In this document: in pieces, positions 1 to 10,565 of the stretch
How the letters are laid out: each line of letters opens with the position of its first letter
Position numbering within the stretch: position 1 is the stretch's first letter
Assembly: GCA_009760855.2 (NCBI GenBank)
Contig: WPIO01000011.1
Coordinates: 3,584,501 to 3,648,500 of the forward strand
Origin: Cristatella mucedo
Taxonomy: Eukaryota; Bryozoa; Phylactolaemata; Cristatellidae
Reading direction: 5' to 3'
DNA: 64,000 bases
The notes under the pieces: model-generated
Seen by the model: the letters and a program-made list of their open reading frames with translations, nothing else
Database searches by the model: none
What the model was told of the DNA's origin: nothing
Translations under genes and position numbers: made by a program

Positions 1-520
1 TGTTATTCACCCGATGTAATTATAGATAAAGATACACTAATAGAAATACAAATTTTATGGAGTAGAAGTATTGTTGAAGAATTTATTCCGAAACAGTATT
101 TAGCACAGTTTTTGCTTGGTCTTCATGTAATAAAATTAAGCAGGTTTTTTTATAGTGACTTTGAAATATTTGTTCCTTGTTTGAATTTCGATGAAGCACC
201 TAAAGATTATATTGCAGCAGGAACAGTAAGAATTCCTACAAGTTATATTTTGTATATGCCAATACGAACACCTCTATATATGTTTTTGCTCAAAGATGAG
301 AAGTATTATGACTTTGAATTTGATATAATAAGTGAGTATGGTAGATTTAATAATAAAAAAGTTTTGGTTTTCATATAAAATACTATGTAAAAAAAGTAGA
401 AATACAAGTTGTTGAGGAAGAAGATTATGGAAGATTTTCTAGAATTGTTCCAGTAGTTATAGAAATATTAGAAAGAAGTAAAGTATTAATCAATAATTAT
501 ATAGATGTGCTCAAAGTTTA
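1..520 (+). pseudogene. Unrecognised Polinton-region gene, left edge cut
   Basis: The frame is open from base 1, so the start lies outside the window, and it runs to a stop at 376-378. A second coding-like frame, shifted by one base, continues from about 379 to a stop at 518-520. The composition (Ile, Tyr, Phe, Glu, Lys and few low-complexity runs) is that of a real globular protein and not random AT-rich sequence. I do not recognise the family. The fibre-like gene begins immediately downstream, and the same orientation as the integrase suggests one transcription unit. A structural protein is possible but would be a guess. Confidence 0.5.
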
Positions 521-1282
521 ATTCAACTGATCATGTATCAAAAGTTAATGGATATCTTCTTTCAGATCTAAATGCAAATGGAAATAGAGTTGTAAATTTA
601 TCAGATCCAGTTAATGATAGTGAAGCAGTAACAAAATCTTATGCTGATGCAAAATTTGTTGTAAATTCTGAACCAACACTTAATCTTGCTGGTAAAAGTA
701 TTACAAATCTTGGAGCAGGTGTTAATCCTACTGATGGTGTAAATGTTAGTCAAATAAATAATTATGTTAAAAAACTGGTGATACAATTTTAGGAGATTTG
801 AATATGAATAGTTATGCTATAACATTAACTTATTGGAATTCAGGTAATGGTAATCCAGTAGCATTAAATGATGATTATTGCGTTACATATGGTGGAATGA
901 AAACAGATGTATTATTGAAAACATTTCCTTCGACAACAAATATTAATATGGGTGGGAATTCAATAACAAATGTTGCAGAGCCTGTTAATCCTTCTGATGT
1001 TGCAACTAAATCTTATGTAGATAAAACAGTTAAAAAATAACAGAAGTAATAGCCATCTCAATGAATGTTAACTCTAAGAATTCAATTTTAAATCTATCAA
1101 CACCTTATTCGTGGACAAATAAAACAGCCCCACCTATAATGATATTAAATGTTATGGTTGTTGGAGCATCTAATTGTGTATTCCTTAGACCTAATAGTGA
1201 TACAACAGTTGCATCTGGAGATATATGAGCTATAAATACTTCTCCAACAGGTGTTGACTTAAATTACACTTTATTTTACTAG
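505..1282 (+). pseudogene. Fibre-like protein with phage-tail-type repeats
   Basis: Three repeats follow the pattern 'N-x-I/V-x-N-L/V-x-x-P-V-N-x-x-D-x-V-T/N-K/V-S-Y': around 570-640 (NRVVNLSDPVNDSEAVTKSY), 690-760 and 955-1030 (NSITNVAEPVNPSDVATKSY). Similar repeats are known from phage short tail fibres and receptor-binding fibres. By inference this was a surface fibre or attachment protein. The frame shifts near 770-790 and again near 1036, and TGA 1226-1228 interrupts a frame that otherwise stays coding-like to the stop at 1280-1282. The repeats are clear; the functional role is inferred. Confidence 0.55.
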
Positions 1283-1471
1283 ACTACCGACAGACTATTA
1301 CTTCGTTGATAATATTACTGGAAATTTAAGAGTAAACCTCTTGGTCAGTTATGTAGCCTCCTGAGAAGTATACATGAAATATTAGAACTATTAACTATTT
1401 TAACTTTGTTGCCTTACGTTAACCTTTAACAAGTGGTAATAGTTTTGAAATAGCACAAATGGCTTCATGAT

Positions 1472-1739
1472 CTAAACAATGATGTAAGGAAGTAGAGCAA
1501 CATCCTTTTTTAAGCGTTTCTTAACTAATGAATACAATTGAGTTGGTCTCTCTCTTTTAAATGAGTTAGTATTTATGTTAGAATATGAAAAAATTATACT
1601 TGTATCATTACGCATAAGACTATAATCAAATTCTGTTTCTTTCATATCTTTATCACAGATATCACAACGTATTTCATATTTTTGTTTTGGTCTTTTTATT
1701 TTTGGATGACAATAAGGATGACCTGATTCAAGGTATTCG
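1472..1739 (-). pseudogene. Cys/His-containing frame, unrecognised
   Basis: About 88 codons are open on the minus strand, ending at a stop at 1472-1474, with a stop codon and no ATG at the upstream end. Near the N-terminus the spacing C-x-H followed by C-x2-C (in RCDICDKDM) could bind zinc. The rest is rich in Lys, Arg and Asn. It lies between the fibre-like gene and the integrase in the opposite orientation. It may be the decayed end of a small DNA-binding protein or a chance frame; composition favours the former. Confidence 0.33.
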
Positions 1740-1860
1740 TTTTAATTAAATGTATTTAAACATATATCGTAAAATATTTCCATTCTCTATAGTATGTCGT
1801 TTTTAACTCTAAATGAAAGCAAAAAGAAGGTAAATTCAATCTGACTCAGATATAAGTCAA

Positions 1861-2373
1861 GTATTCAAACCAAGACCTAAGAATATTCCACAAGGTTTTT
1901 TTGATATTGTTGAACCTAATGAAAATCATCAAGCAGACATTTGTAATGCCTAAAGATTCTGGATATAAATAAGCTTTGAGTGTTATTGATGTGGCTAGTA
2001 GATATAAAGATTCAAGACCGCTTAAAACAAAATCTTCTAAAGAAGTAACACAAGCAAATATAGATATTTACAATAAAGGTCCTTTGAAATGGCCAAAGAA
2101 AATGACAGTAGATCCAGCATCTATCAAATGAAAAAACCTGACACACATATTATTGACGATACTAGTAAAAAGAGTGTTGTATTAGTTGAAAGATTGTGCA
2201 TGCTGCCACTAACCGCCTTTCCATGCTGACCCTGTGCATGTCACCCCTAACCATGTTATTCATTTTGTTTGTGTATCAAGCATGACTTTACTCACCATTT
2301 AATTGCATTTCCCTTAGCAGCAAATTTAAAGCGCCTAGAGAGAGATTAATTTTTCTGAGGGCGCTTTATCAAG

Positions 2374-2405
<32 letters not shown>

Positions 2406-2893
2406 GAATGAATAAAAAAGTAGCTGAGAGAGCATTTATTGCACAGTATGAAAAAAAATAGAAGTATCAATAAAGGAGAATATACTAGAAACAGAGAGTG
2501 GATTTATAATATCAAAGATTATTGATTATCTAAATAATAGTATTGCAAAAGCAACTGGTGAAAAGTCTGCTAAAGCAATAAAATAATAAAGAAATAAAAA
2601 TATATAAAATATAAATATAAATATAAAAAATAGTAAAACTAAAGAAAATAAAGCATCATAGAAAAGTTGGAGACCAAGAAAAGTTATTAGAACTTGGAAC
2701 AACTGTTAGATATTTACTAGGGCCAGGTAAAGGAGAAGATGAAAAAAGAAGAAGAGCTACAGACGCAATATGGAGTTTGACCAAACATACTATTGATAGA
2801 ATAATGGTATTGCAAGAACCACCAGTTAGATATTTCATTAATTTTGTTAAGAGAAGTTTTGTTAGAGAGGAGTTGCAAGTGATTAAAACTTAG
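1861..2893 (+). pseudogene. Polinton-type integrase, interrupted by a LINE
   Basis: Retroviral-type DDE integrases catalyse strand transfer of element ends into host DNA. Readable blocks, in several frames, are: NENHQAD (first catalytic Asp, about 1918-1938); GYK, a TAA at 1970-1972, then LSVIDVASRYKDSRPLKTKS (about 1976-2035); GPLKWPKKMTVDP (second Asp, about 2083-2121); SVVLVER (about 2170-2193); MNKKVAERAFIAQYEK (about 2408-2455); a block containing NREW (about 2490-2520); SAKAIK (about 2565-2583); and a C-terminal block, RYLLGPGKGEDEKRRRATDA followed by KRSFVREELQVI (about 2709-2890). The order and wording match Polinton integrases as I know them. Lesions are the TAA, at least three frame changes, and the LINE 3' end inserted at 2195-2404 between VER and MNKK. 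The copy cannot be functional. Confidence 0.8.
2195..2404 (+). mobile_element. LINE family A 3' end inserted in the integrase
   Basis: About 210 bp match the 3' untranslated end of family A: TGTGCATGCTGCCACTAACC, then CACCCCTAACCATGTTATTC, then the hairpin AAAGCGCC...GGGCGCTTT, then (ATT)n. Integrase blocks continue on both sides, so this is a 5'-truncated insertion by target-primed reverse transcription. No clean target-site duplication is visible. It shows that the AT-rich element shares a genome with the LINEs. Confidence 0.9.
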
Positions 2894-3284
2894 TATCACT
2901 TACATTTTCTAATGGATCAATTAATATTTCATTTAATTCTTCTTTAGTTATTTTATCATTATCTAAAGCATCTACTATCTTTGAAACTAAGTTATGATTT
3001 GCTTGAAGTGTAGATCTTTTTCCTCTGTCAATTTGTGATTATATCCTATCTATTGGTATTAACATTGTTGTTAATCCACCTGAAACAGTTACTACATGAG
3101 AAAAATACTCATGTTTTAGAATATAAGTACTGGTTACTGTAATTGCAAGACTCAATAGAATACCTATAAATTGAAAACAATATATAATACGTATTAATTT
3201 AGTTAAACAACGTTTAATTCTATCATTGTCTAAAATTATTTTGTTATATTTGTCATTTGCATATTTACTTCGAAGGTCTGACAT
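2890..3284 (-). pseudogene. Small membrane protein gene with internal stop
   Basis: The frame starts with ATG at 3284 and stops at 3039-3041, but the same frame stays coding-like after that stop to a second stop near 2888-2890, so one premature TAA divides a protein of about 130 residues. A hydrophobic stretch (about residues 30-57, within YCFQFIGILLSLAITVTSTY) should span a membrane, and a second weaker one follows. The C-terminal part is acidic (KIVDALDNDKITKEELNEIL). It converges tail to tail with the integrase and their ends overlap slightly. The family is not recognised; small membrane proteins are common in Polintons and related viruses. Confidence 0.5.
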
Positions 3285-3310
3285 TGTCCCATATTTATTT
3301 GTTTAATTAC

Positions 3311-3794
3311 TTATAACATTCTTTTTTCAATTTTGCATAATTTATCTTTTAGAGGAAATGGACATTTAAAAATATGAGAAGAAAATATTGATTTATCTAA
3401 ATCAATGATAAAAGTATCATCATCAGTTATTTCAAAACCTTCTGGGATATTGGATATTAATTCTGTTTTATCTTGCATATCAATTAATAAAGGATTTGTA
3501 TTAATTAGAATATAAGAACCAATATCGATAATTAAACTATAAATATTTAACCAAAAATGAGTAGTCGCAAATTCATGTTTTCTAAAAAATACTAAAACCT
3601 CTTTCTATTTCTATGTCACATTTATCCTTCAACAAATCTCTAGCAATTAATCATGCAACTAAACAAGATCCAATTACTTTCCTTCTGTCAAAAGATTCGG
3701 CAATAACATCTAGAACTTTTTTAACATAATCATCTCATTTTTGTAGAGATAGTTTATAATTCTTTATAAAAATTGATTCATTTAACCCTGACAT
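3311..3794 (-). pseudogene. Unrecognised gene with two in-frame TGA codons
   Basis: The start is ATG at 3792-3794. The frame is coding-like but interrupted by TGA at 3735-3737 and 3651-3653, each inside a context where Trp would fit (after SLQK and after SCLVA). Near 3600 the coding frame shifts by one base and stays open for about 95 codons to a stop at 3311-3313. The C-terminal half is acidic (EITDDDTFIIDLDKSIF). It lies just upstream of the membrane-protein gene in the same orientation, with about 25 bases between them. No family is recognised. Confidence 0.45.
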
Positions 3795-3881
3795 ATTTTA
3801 TAGTATATGAAGGTAATGTTTAAAATGTTTCAAAAATAGGACACCAATTTTAATTTTGGAGGAAAAGATTCGTCCAGGAAT

Positions 3882-3946
3882 CATTTTCATTTGAAAACTG
3901 CAAATGCGAACGATAGTGAGCGTGAGTAGTTTGAAAATGGAAATGC
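3882..3946. repeat. Imperfect palindrome at edge of AT-rich element
   Basis: CATTTTCATTTGAAAACT near 3882 is followed about 30 bases later by the near-complement AGTTTGAAAATGGAAATG. The sequence would form a hairpin and lies where base composition changes, so it may mark the end of the Polinton-like element. That role is an inference. Confidence 0.45.
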
Positions 3947-4266
3947 TCATGGAGGGTACTTTTTCTACAACAGCAGCACGATTTGGTTACGGTCAACTGT
4001 GAGCAATCTTGTTGTTGTGCTCACAAAAATTCTGGATAGCATCACTTAAACTTTGCCCAGCAGAAAGCTTCCTATAGCTGAGATCCGAACGTAGAAAAGT
4101 CTAATCAGGATCCTAATCAAGCGCTCGCATGGTGAGAATTCTAGTGAGAATTCACGAATCCTCCAAAGTTATATCTGCGACATAATTGGGTTTCCTGCTT
4201 AATGCACCGGCAACAACCTTAGTCGTACGAGATTTCCTGAAAACCTTGAAATCGAACTTCTCCAAT

Positions 4267-4392
4267 GTTTGACCCTGTGATTAAGGTGCTCGCCCAGACC
4301 AAATTCTGGCCGAGGTCGTAGGCTCAGGCCCCTTGACATACGCGAAGCACTTGAACGTTAAGTTCTCTTAGCTCGCTATACAAATGAATTAT
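4267..4392 (+). mobile_element. tRNA-derived SINE with LINE-like 3' end
   Basis: A box-A-like segment (GTGATTAAGGTGCTC, about 4276) and a box-B-like segment (GAGGTCGTAGGCTCAGGCC, about 4312) are followed by a degenerate copy of the LINE hairpin (GAAGCAC...AAGTTCTCT...CTCGCTATACAAATGAATTA). The same order is seen on the minus strand at 29717-29851 and 57649-57787. It abuts a truncated family A LINE at 4397. Diverged, but the shared architecture is clear. Confidence 0.65.
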
Positions 4393-4396
4393 GTTT

Positions 4397-5240
4397 ATAA
4401 AGTTACCTCTCGTTAGACAACCACGTCAGCTTCACAGTCAAGTCTGCTTACTTTCAGATACATAACATTGCTAAAATTCGGGCTTTTTGAGATAAGGATA
4501 CCACATCTAAGTCGGTTCATGCATTTGTGACATCCCGTCTTGACTTGTGTAACTCACTGCTCGCGGGCCTACCGGCACGTGCAATCAGGCACTTACAGCT
4601 GGTGCAAACCTCCGCGGATAGGCTTGTCTGTCTTGAGCGTCGCAGTTGCCAAATCACACCACTTCTCGCCGACCTGCACTGGCTACCAGTCAAGCAACGG
4701 ATCGACTTCAAGGTTTTTTGTTGCTCACTTTTCGGTCACTTCATTCTTGGCTCCAGCCTATCTCTTAGATCTACTCCCCTACCAGGCCAAGCATCGTACC
4801 ACCCGCATTTCGGAATCCAACAGTTTACCAATACCTCGTACAAACCTGATATCCTTCGGAGACCGTGCATATAGTTCGTATGCTCCCAAAGCCTGGAACT
4901 CTCTCCCGACTTGTGTCCCAACATCCACTGACTTGACCACATTTAAAAAGAACTTAAAAACACACCTATTTAGGACAGCATTTAGTGGGTCCCTGTGATT
5001 CGTCCTTGATGTGCATATGCGTGCTGACACTGTGCATGCTGCCACTAACCACATTTGCATGCTGACCCTGTGCATGTCACCCCTAACCATATAATTCATT
5101 TTGTTTGTTTTTCAAGCATGATTTTACTTACCATTCAATTGCATTTCTCTTTGCAGCAAATGTAAAGCGCCTGGAAAGAGATTAAGTTCTTTGAGGGCTC
5201 TTTATCAAGTGCACTATTATTTGTATTAATATATTTATTT
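4397..5240 (+). mobile_element. LINE family A, 5'-truncated copy
   Basis: Contains the C-terminal part of the reverse transcriptase ORF (blocks [57 protein letters not shown]), then the 3' untranslated end with the hairpin and a short A/T tail. The coding part is split between two frames, with a frameshift near 4720, so it is dead. These C-terminal motifs are typical of CR1/L2-clade LINEs. Confidence 0.9.
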
Positions 5241-6105
5241 GAAGACCTAACTCCACAGACGACCAGCATATCCCTTTGTGTCTTGCCGTAGAATTAGCTG
5301 GAGCGTTCGCTCCGCCGGCGACTCGAAAGGGCCACATCGGAGGTGACCATTATGTATGGGCCGTCCCGGTTAAAGATATTGCCGATCGCGTGATCGCAGA
5401 TAACTCAATTACTCGACGATTGCAAACAGTGTAAAGAGCGAGCCTGTTGCCTAGCAACAGAGTCTGTGTACGTTCAGAGCCTATTCTAAAGCGGCCATGC
5501 ACTCCAGCTCAGTTGCCTAATATTTTGCCTCCCTTATGATTCAGCTTTAGCCTTCCCGATGTCTCCCTGGCAGGCGCCCCCCGAGCTTATCTAGCCGTTT
5601 TAGGAAAAAACCCAATCGCGCCCTTGGTGTGCCGAAGTTGTGATACAATGCCAATGTAACTATAAGTCGGCTATCACTACATCTTTGCCGACCTTTAGTG
5701 ACCTTACTGCTTGGCCCAACCGTGCATGTCTGTTATAGTTTCGCTATTCTCGCTCAAATAACCTCTGCCTCTTGCCCTGGTCCGGGGAATAGAAACATTC
5801 AGCACAGAGCATAACCGAACCAAGAGGTGGCATAATGGGCGCATGTTCAGTCCAGTTTGCGGCTAATTCACGTGTCATCATGCTGGCACTGCCCAAGCAC
5901 TCCGTGTGAATAGTTTAGTATTCATTAAGCTTACTATAGCTGTTGTGGCCAATTTTGAAGTATGCCTGTGGAACACACGTTCAACATGCGAAAAACCCCT
6001 AATAACACTTTGAATGCTACCTGATGATACCCTTGACCTTTGGTTCTAACCCAGACTTTGCTTAATTAACTAAGGATCCCACCATAAGAGATAATAATGT
6101 TACAG
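5241..6105. other. No recognisable feature
   Basis: No long open frame, tail hairpin or known motif was seen here. It separates two LINE-rich blocks and may be old intergenic DNA. Confidence 0.4.
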
Positions 6106-6260
6106 GCTTTTTCTTTGTTAATATCATACCGAGAGTTCATTCCAAAGTGGTGAGATAGTAACCATTGTTACTCCTTCCTACCTCAACTTAAAACCTTCTG
6201 AAGTTCCTTCCTTTGTAAACTCTTGCTTTGAGCCCCTCCAACCCTCAGTTAGTTTCAAAT
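6106..6260 (+). mobile_element. Weak LINE endonuclease remnant
   Basis: Translation around 6150-6240 resembles the family A endonuclease segment between its GGG motif and the following block (SNFKPF-like and a Cys/Phe-Glu run), but stops are present. It probably belongs to the same old plus-strand insertion as 6660-8141, interrupted by a family B fragment and deletions. Confidence 0.35.
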
Positions 6261-6374
6261 GGGGAAGCAATCTGTTATGCCCTTTATGTACCAAGTCTTA
6301 CTTTATTTCAAATTTTTCCGACTTAATGTATATTCTGCGTTGCACAAATCATCTAGTCTACATACAAGGTAAAT

Positions 6375-6525
6375 TACAAACGTAATGCAATGTAATATAA
6401 GTCTGTCAGGAAAAAAAATCCACAAATCCACAGAAACTTAGTGGGTGTTACGCAGCTGACTTTTCTGAAGCTACTCAAAGCCTAAGCAGCTTTCGGTACA
6501 TATGCGGTAGCCTGCAGACTTAAAT
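6375..6525 (-). mobile_element. LINE family B 3' end, diverged
   Basis: Matches the family B 3' untranslated end: GTAATGCAATGTAATA tail units, then GTGGGTGTTACGCAG, GCCTAAGCAGCTTTCGGTAC and GCGGTAGCC. The same series occurs at 10566, 17060, 24050 (inverted), 45320 (inverted) and 53799. Confidence 0.75.
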
Positions 6526-6659
6526 TTTGATGACCCAGCTGACACCTCATGTGCCGCATTTTGTACACTCGTTGATTGATATTTTCTATGGCTTTTGTGT
6601 ATTTCCTCACTCACAACTGAGGTCACGCACTTGATCGAATATTCTCTCATGATTTTATG

Positions 6660-8141
6660 CTGTTAAATGCTGTTATTACCAGATTCTGGAATCTGACCGT
6701 ACGCGGATGTAATTGCTTAGGGTATACAACGATCTACTTAGGAATGCAGACATGGGTAGAGTGTCTCTGCTTGTTTTTCTCGATCTTTCGGCAGCTTTTG
6801 ACACCGTGACATGATCACAAAGTTCTTCTAGAGCGCCTCTCATCTCGCCTGGGCATCACTGGCACTGCTCTGCAGTGGTTCAGGTTCTATCTCAGTGGGA
6901 GACTCCAGAGTATTGACATGAATAGACAAAGATCATCTGAAGTACCTCTGAAATATAGAGTACCTCAGGGCTCCGTGCTAGGTCCGGTTTTTTTCACGGT
7001 TTATACTCTCCCTCTTGCTGATGTGATTGCCAAGCACAATATAGGCTTTCACTTCTATGCAGATGACACTCAGTTGTACCTTTGCTTTGATCCCTCCCAG
7101 CCTTCGAGCACCTCAAATTCTCTAAACTCACTTGCTGCATGCATTGATGACATCCGCACATGCATGGCAGCACATTTTCTAAAACTAAACGATGATAAAC
7201 TAACTTACTAGTTATGGGCAAACCCAGTGTGATTCAGAGATTGGAAAGGCTGTCTCTCAAAATTGGCTCTGCCAGCATATCTCCTGTCGAATCAGCTTGA
7301 AATCTAGGTGTCATATTCCAAAGCGACCTCTCGTTAGACGACCATATCAGCTCCACAGTCAAATCTGCCTATTTTCAGCTTCATAACATTGCTAAAAATC
7401 GGGCTTGTTTAGATAAGGATACCACGTCTAAGTTGGTCCATGCATTCGTGATATCTCGTCTCGACTTTTGCAATTCACTGCTCACTGGCCTACCAGCATG
7501 TGCGATCAGACGATTGCAGCTGGTGCAAAACTCGGCAGCTAGGCTTGTCTGTCGTGAGCGTCGCACTTGCCACATTACTCCACTTCTCGCCGACCTGCAC
7601 TGGCTACCAGTCAAGCAACGGATTGACTTCAAGGTTTTGTCACTCACTTTTAGGTCCCTTCATTCTATGGCTCCAGCCTATCTCTCCGACATACTCCCCC
7701 ATCAGGCCAAGCATCGTACCACCAGCTTTTCGGAATCCAGCAGTCTAGAAATACCTCGTACAAACCTTAAATCCTTTGGAGACCGTGCATTTAGTTCGTA
7801 TGCTCCCAAAGCCTGGAACTCCCTCCCGACCTGCGTCAGAACATCCCCTGACCTGACCACATTTAAAAGAAACTTAAAAACACACCTATTTAGGACAGCA
7901 CTTAGTGGGTCCCTATGATTCGTCCTTCACGGGCTTGTTCGTGCTGACACTGTGCATGCTGCCACTAACCACATTTGCATGCTGACCCTGTGCATGTCAC
8001 CCCTAACCATGTTATTAATTTTGTTTGTTTTTCAAGCATGATTTTACTTACCATTCAATTGCATTTCCCTTTGCAGCAAATGTAAAGCGCCTAGAGAGAG
8101 ATTAAGTTCTCTGAGGGCGCTTTATCAAGTACATTATTATT
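6660..8141 (+). mobile_element. LINE family A copy with RT core
   Basis: Begins in the reverse transcriptase finger region (about 6660-6800), then shows RVPQGSVLGPVFFTVYTLPL (about 6957-7016), the catalytic FYADDTQLYLCFDPSQPSS block (about 7051-7108) and LKLNDDK, then the C-terminal domain as a 161-residue frame (7433-7918), the 3' hairpin and a short (ATT)n tail. Stops near 7209 and 7300 break the frame. It meets another copy tail to tail at about 8142. Confidence 0.93.
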
Positions 8142-9008
8142 AATAATAATAATAATAATGCACTTGATAAAGCTCCCTTTAGAGAACTTAATCTCTCTCT
8201 AGGCGCTTTACATTTGCTGCAAAGTGAAATGCAATTAGATCGTAATTAAAATCATGCTTGAAAAAACAAACAAAATGAGTAATATGGTTAGGGGTGACAT
8301 GCACAGGGTCAGCATGCAAGTGTGGTTAGTGACAGCATGCATGCACAGTGTCAGCACACATAAGCACATCAAGGACGAATCACAGGGACCCACTAAATGC
8401 TGTCCTAAATAGGTGTGTTTTTAAGTTCCTTTTAAATGTGGTTAGGTCAGGGGATGTTCTGACGCAGGTCCGGAGGGAGTTCCAGGCTTTGGGAGCATAC
8501 GAACTAAATGCATGGTCTCCAAAGGATTTAAGGTTTGTACGAGGTATTTGTAGACTGTTGGATTCCGAAAAGCGGGTGGTATGATGCTTGGCCTGATGGG
8601 GGATTATGTCGGAGAGATAGGCTGGAGCCAAAGAATGAAGTGACCTAAAAGTGAGCGACAAAACCTTGAAGTCAATCCGCTGCTTGACTGGTAGCCAGTG
8701 CAGGTCGGCGAGAAGTGGAGTAATGTGGCAAGTGCGACGCTCACGACCGACAAGCCTAGCTGCAGAGTTTTGCACCAGCTGCAATTGCCTGATCGCTCAT
8801 GCTGGTAGGCCAGTAAGCAGTGAGTTGCAGAAGTCGAGACGAGATGTCACGAATGCATGGACCAACTTAGATGTGGTATCCTTATCTAAACAAGCCCGAA
8901 TTTTAGCAATGTTATGAAGCTGAAAATAGGCAGATTTGACTGTGGATGAGATATGGTCGTCTAACGAGAGGTCGCTTTGGAATATGACACCTAGATTTCG
9001 AGCTGATG
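8142..9008 (-). mobile_element. LINE family A 3' copy, inverted to its neighbour
   Basis: Reading on the minus strand: C-terminal RT block (134-residue frame 8380-8784), 3' untranslated end, hairpin and (ATT)n tail ending at 8142. Homology stops at about 9008, where the 5' truncation lies. Together with 7320-8141 it forms an inverted repeat with arms over 800 bp and almost no spacer. Confidence 0.93.
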
Positions 9009-9089
9009 TAGTTTAGTCTTCAGATCGGGTCCCCGTCGTATCAAAAATCATGCGCGGATTGCTAAGCCTTAAGACACATAGTATTGATG

Positions 9090-10250
9090 CTATCAGAACA
9101 AAACTACCTACCGTATTCGTATTTTCTGCTCAATCCTCTGACCTCTATTCACTGGTGGTATTTTTCTAAACGACACTGGACAATTTTCTTGACGAGATTG
9201 CTCCTTTGACTTTGCACACAGCACGCCTTTGCAATGATGGCTAATGTTCACTCAGAACATTAAATCGGTCAGGGCTAGTCTCAGAAACGCTTACGACTGA
9301 TGTTTTCATTGGATGGCATACGAGAACTACTGGAGATCGAACTAATCCAGCATAGCTAATTTCAAGTCTAGCTTCTCTACAAACATGGAGGGAGTATCAT
9401 TAAGTCCCTCTTGAAGCCTGCCAGCTCGTCTAGTTATTTCTGGCGCTGCACTGCAATGGTTTATGTTCTATTTAACTGGCAGACTTCTGAGTATTGATTT
9501 CAACGGGCAGCAGTCATACGAGAAGCCTTTGATAAAAGAGATAACCCGGAGATCTGTCCTTTGTCTACTTCGTTTTACGGGATATATTCTTCCTCCTGCT
9601 GATGTAATCACATCCACAATCTCAGCTTTCATTTTTATGCAGATGAAAAACAACTGAACCAGTGTTTGGATCTCTCCTGGCCGTGCGAAACTTCAAAATT
9701 GTTTCACTCTCTTGAAACGTGAACTGTATTGCTGAAATCTGCACTTAAATGTGCAGAAAACTCTCTCGAATTGAACAATATTAAAACCAACTTTCCAGTT
9801 TTGGGAAAAGATAAGTGTGACTCAGAAATTTGAAAGCCTAGCCCTCAAAATAGGCTTGGCCAGTGTACTATATGCATATATAGTAGCATTTACATGCAAT
9901 CTGGGTGTCCTGTTTCAATGGAACCTTGCACTAAACGACCACATCTGACCAATAGTTTAGTCCGCCTACTTTCAGCTACGTAATCTTGCAAAAATTTGGG
10001 CTGCTTATGCAGGACTACGATATCGAAGCTAGTCAATACATGTCACCCTTCATTTTCTTGCGTTGGCCTGCCATTTTGAGCCACTTCCTAATCAGGCTAT
10101 GCGTCGTACCACCTGCTCTTCCGAGTCAACTTCTTTATCCATGATTCTAACCAACCTCTAATCCTTCGGAGACTGTGCCTTTAGTTGCTATGCTTTAAAA
10201 GCCTCACACTCACTCCCGACTAAAGTCACCGCATCCCCTTGACTCGATAC
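9090..10250 (+). mobile_element. Old, heavily diverged family A LINE
   Basis: Degenerate matches run in order: linker (about 9180-9280), then the RT region around 9440-9660 (a mutated counterpart of the FYADDT block near 9630), the LKLND-like segment near 9760, and weak C-terminal blocks near 10090-10230. Stops and indels are frequent, and no 3' hairpin follows. It is older than the neighbouring copies. Confidence 0.6.
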
Positions 10251-10565
10251 CATGTACTACGAAGCTGCAAATCCATATGCTGCTCCTCGCAGCATTTGCA
10301 AGGTCTGCGTGTGCTTTCGTGGTCCAATTCCTTTTGAGAATCTCACTAGTTGGAGCGGCGCTCGAAATAAAGACTTGAGTCGTGTAAACGCAGATTACAC
10401 CGTCCCGCCAGCGAGCAGCTCTCGACCAAGACTCTGCTTAGTCATGCCGAACGGGAAACTGCCTCCAGCATGCATCGAGTTCGCATTCGTAAAGGCTGGG
10501 CAACGAGGTGGCTCGCGGCCCTCAAAGTCAGCCTTGGTGCGCTTGCACTCGGAGAGTCTTTCGGC

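Larger units (their letters stand above)
1..3840. mobile_element. Decayed Polinton/Maverick-like element (one end)
   Basis: This stretch is far more AT-rich than the rest of the window and has densely packed frames on both strands. It is identified by an integrase whose motif order matches Polinton integrases (see 1861-2893). Upstream lies a protein with phage-tail-fibre-like repeats, and two minus-strand genes lie between the integrase and the composition break near 3840. Polintons are large self-synthesising DNA transposons with viral ancestry; the integrase usually lies towards one end, which fits. Polymerase B, ATPase, protease and capsid genes are not in the window and would lie to the left. 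Every gene carries stops or frameshifts, so the copy is dead. No terminal inverted repeat could be confirmed because the other end is missing. Confidence 0.72.

Noticed and set aside
1-3840. Bacterial or mitochondrial contamination joined by assembly error
   Set aside because: AT-richness, phage-like repeats and TGA codons suggested it, but the integrase is Polinton-type and a host LINE sits inside it.
4517-4711. Frames antisense to the LINE C-terminal domain, recurring at 7381, 8651, 15165, 46578, 60507
   Set aside because: The similar proteins on the opposite strand recur only because the LINE recurs; the sense strand has the family motifs.
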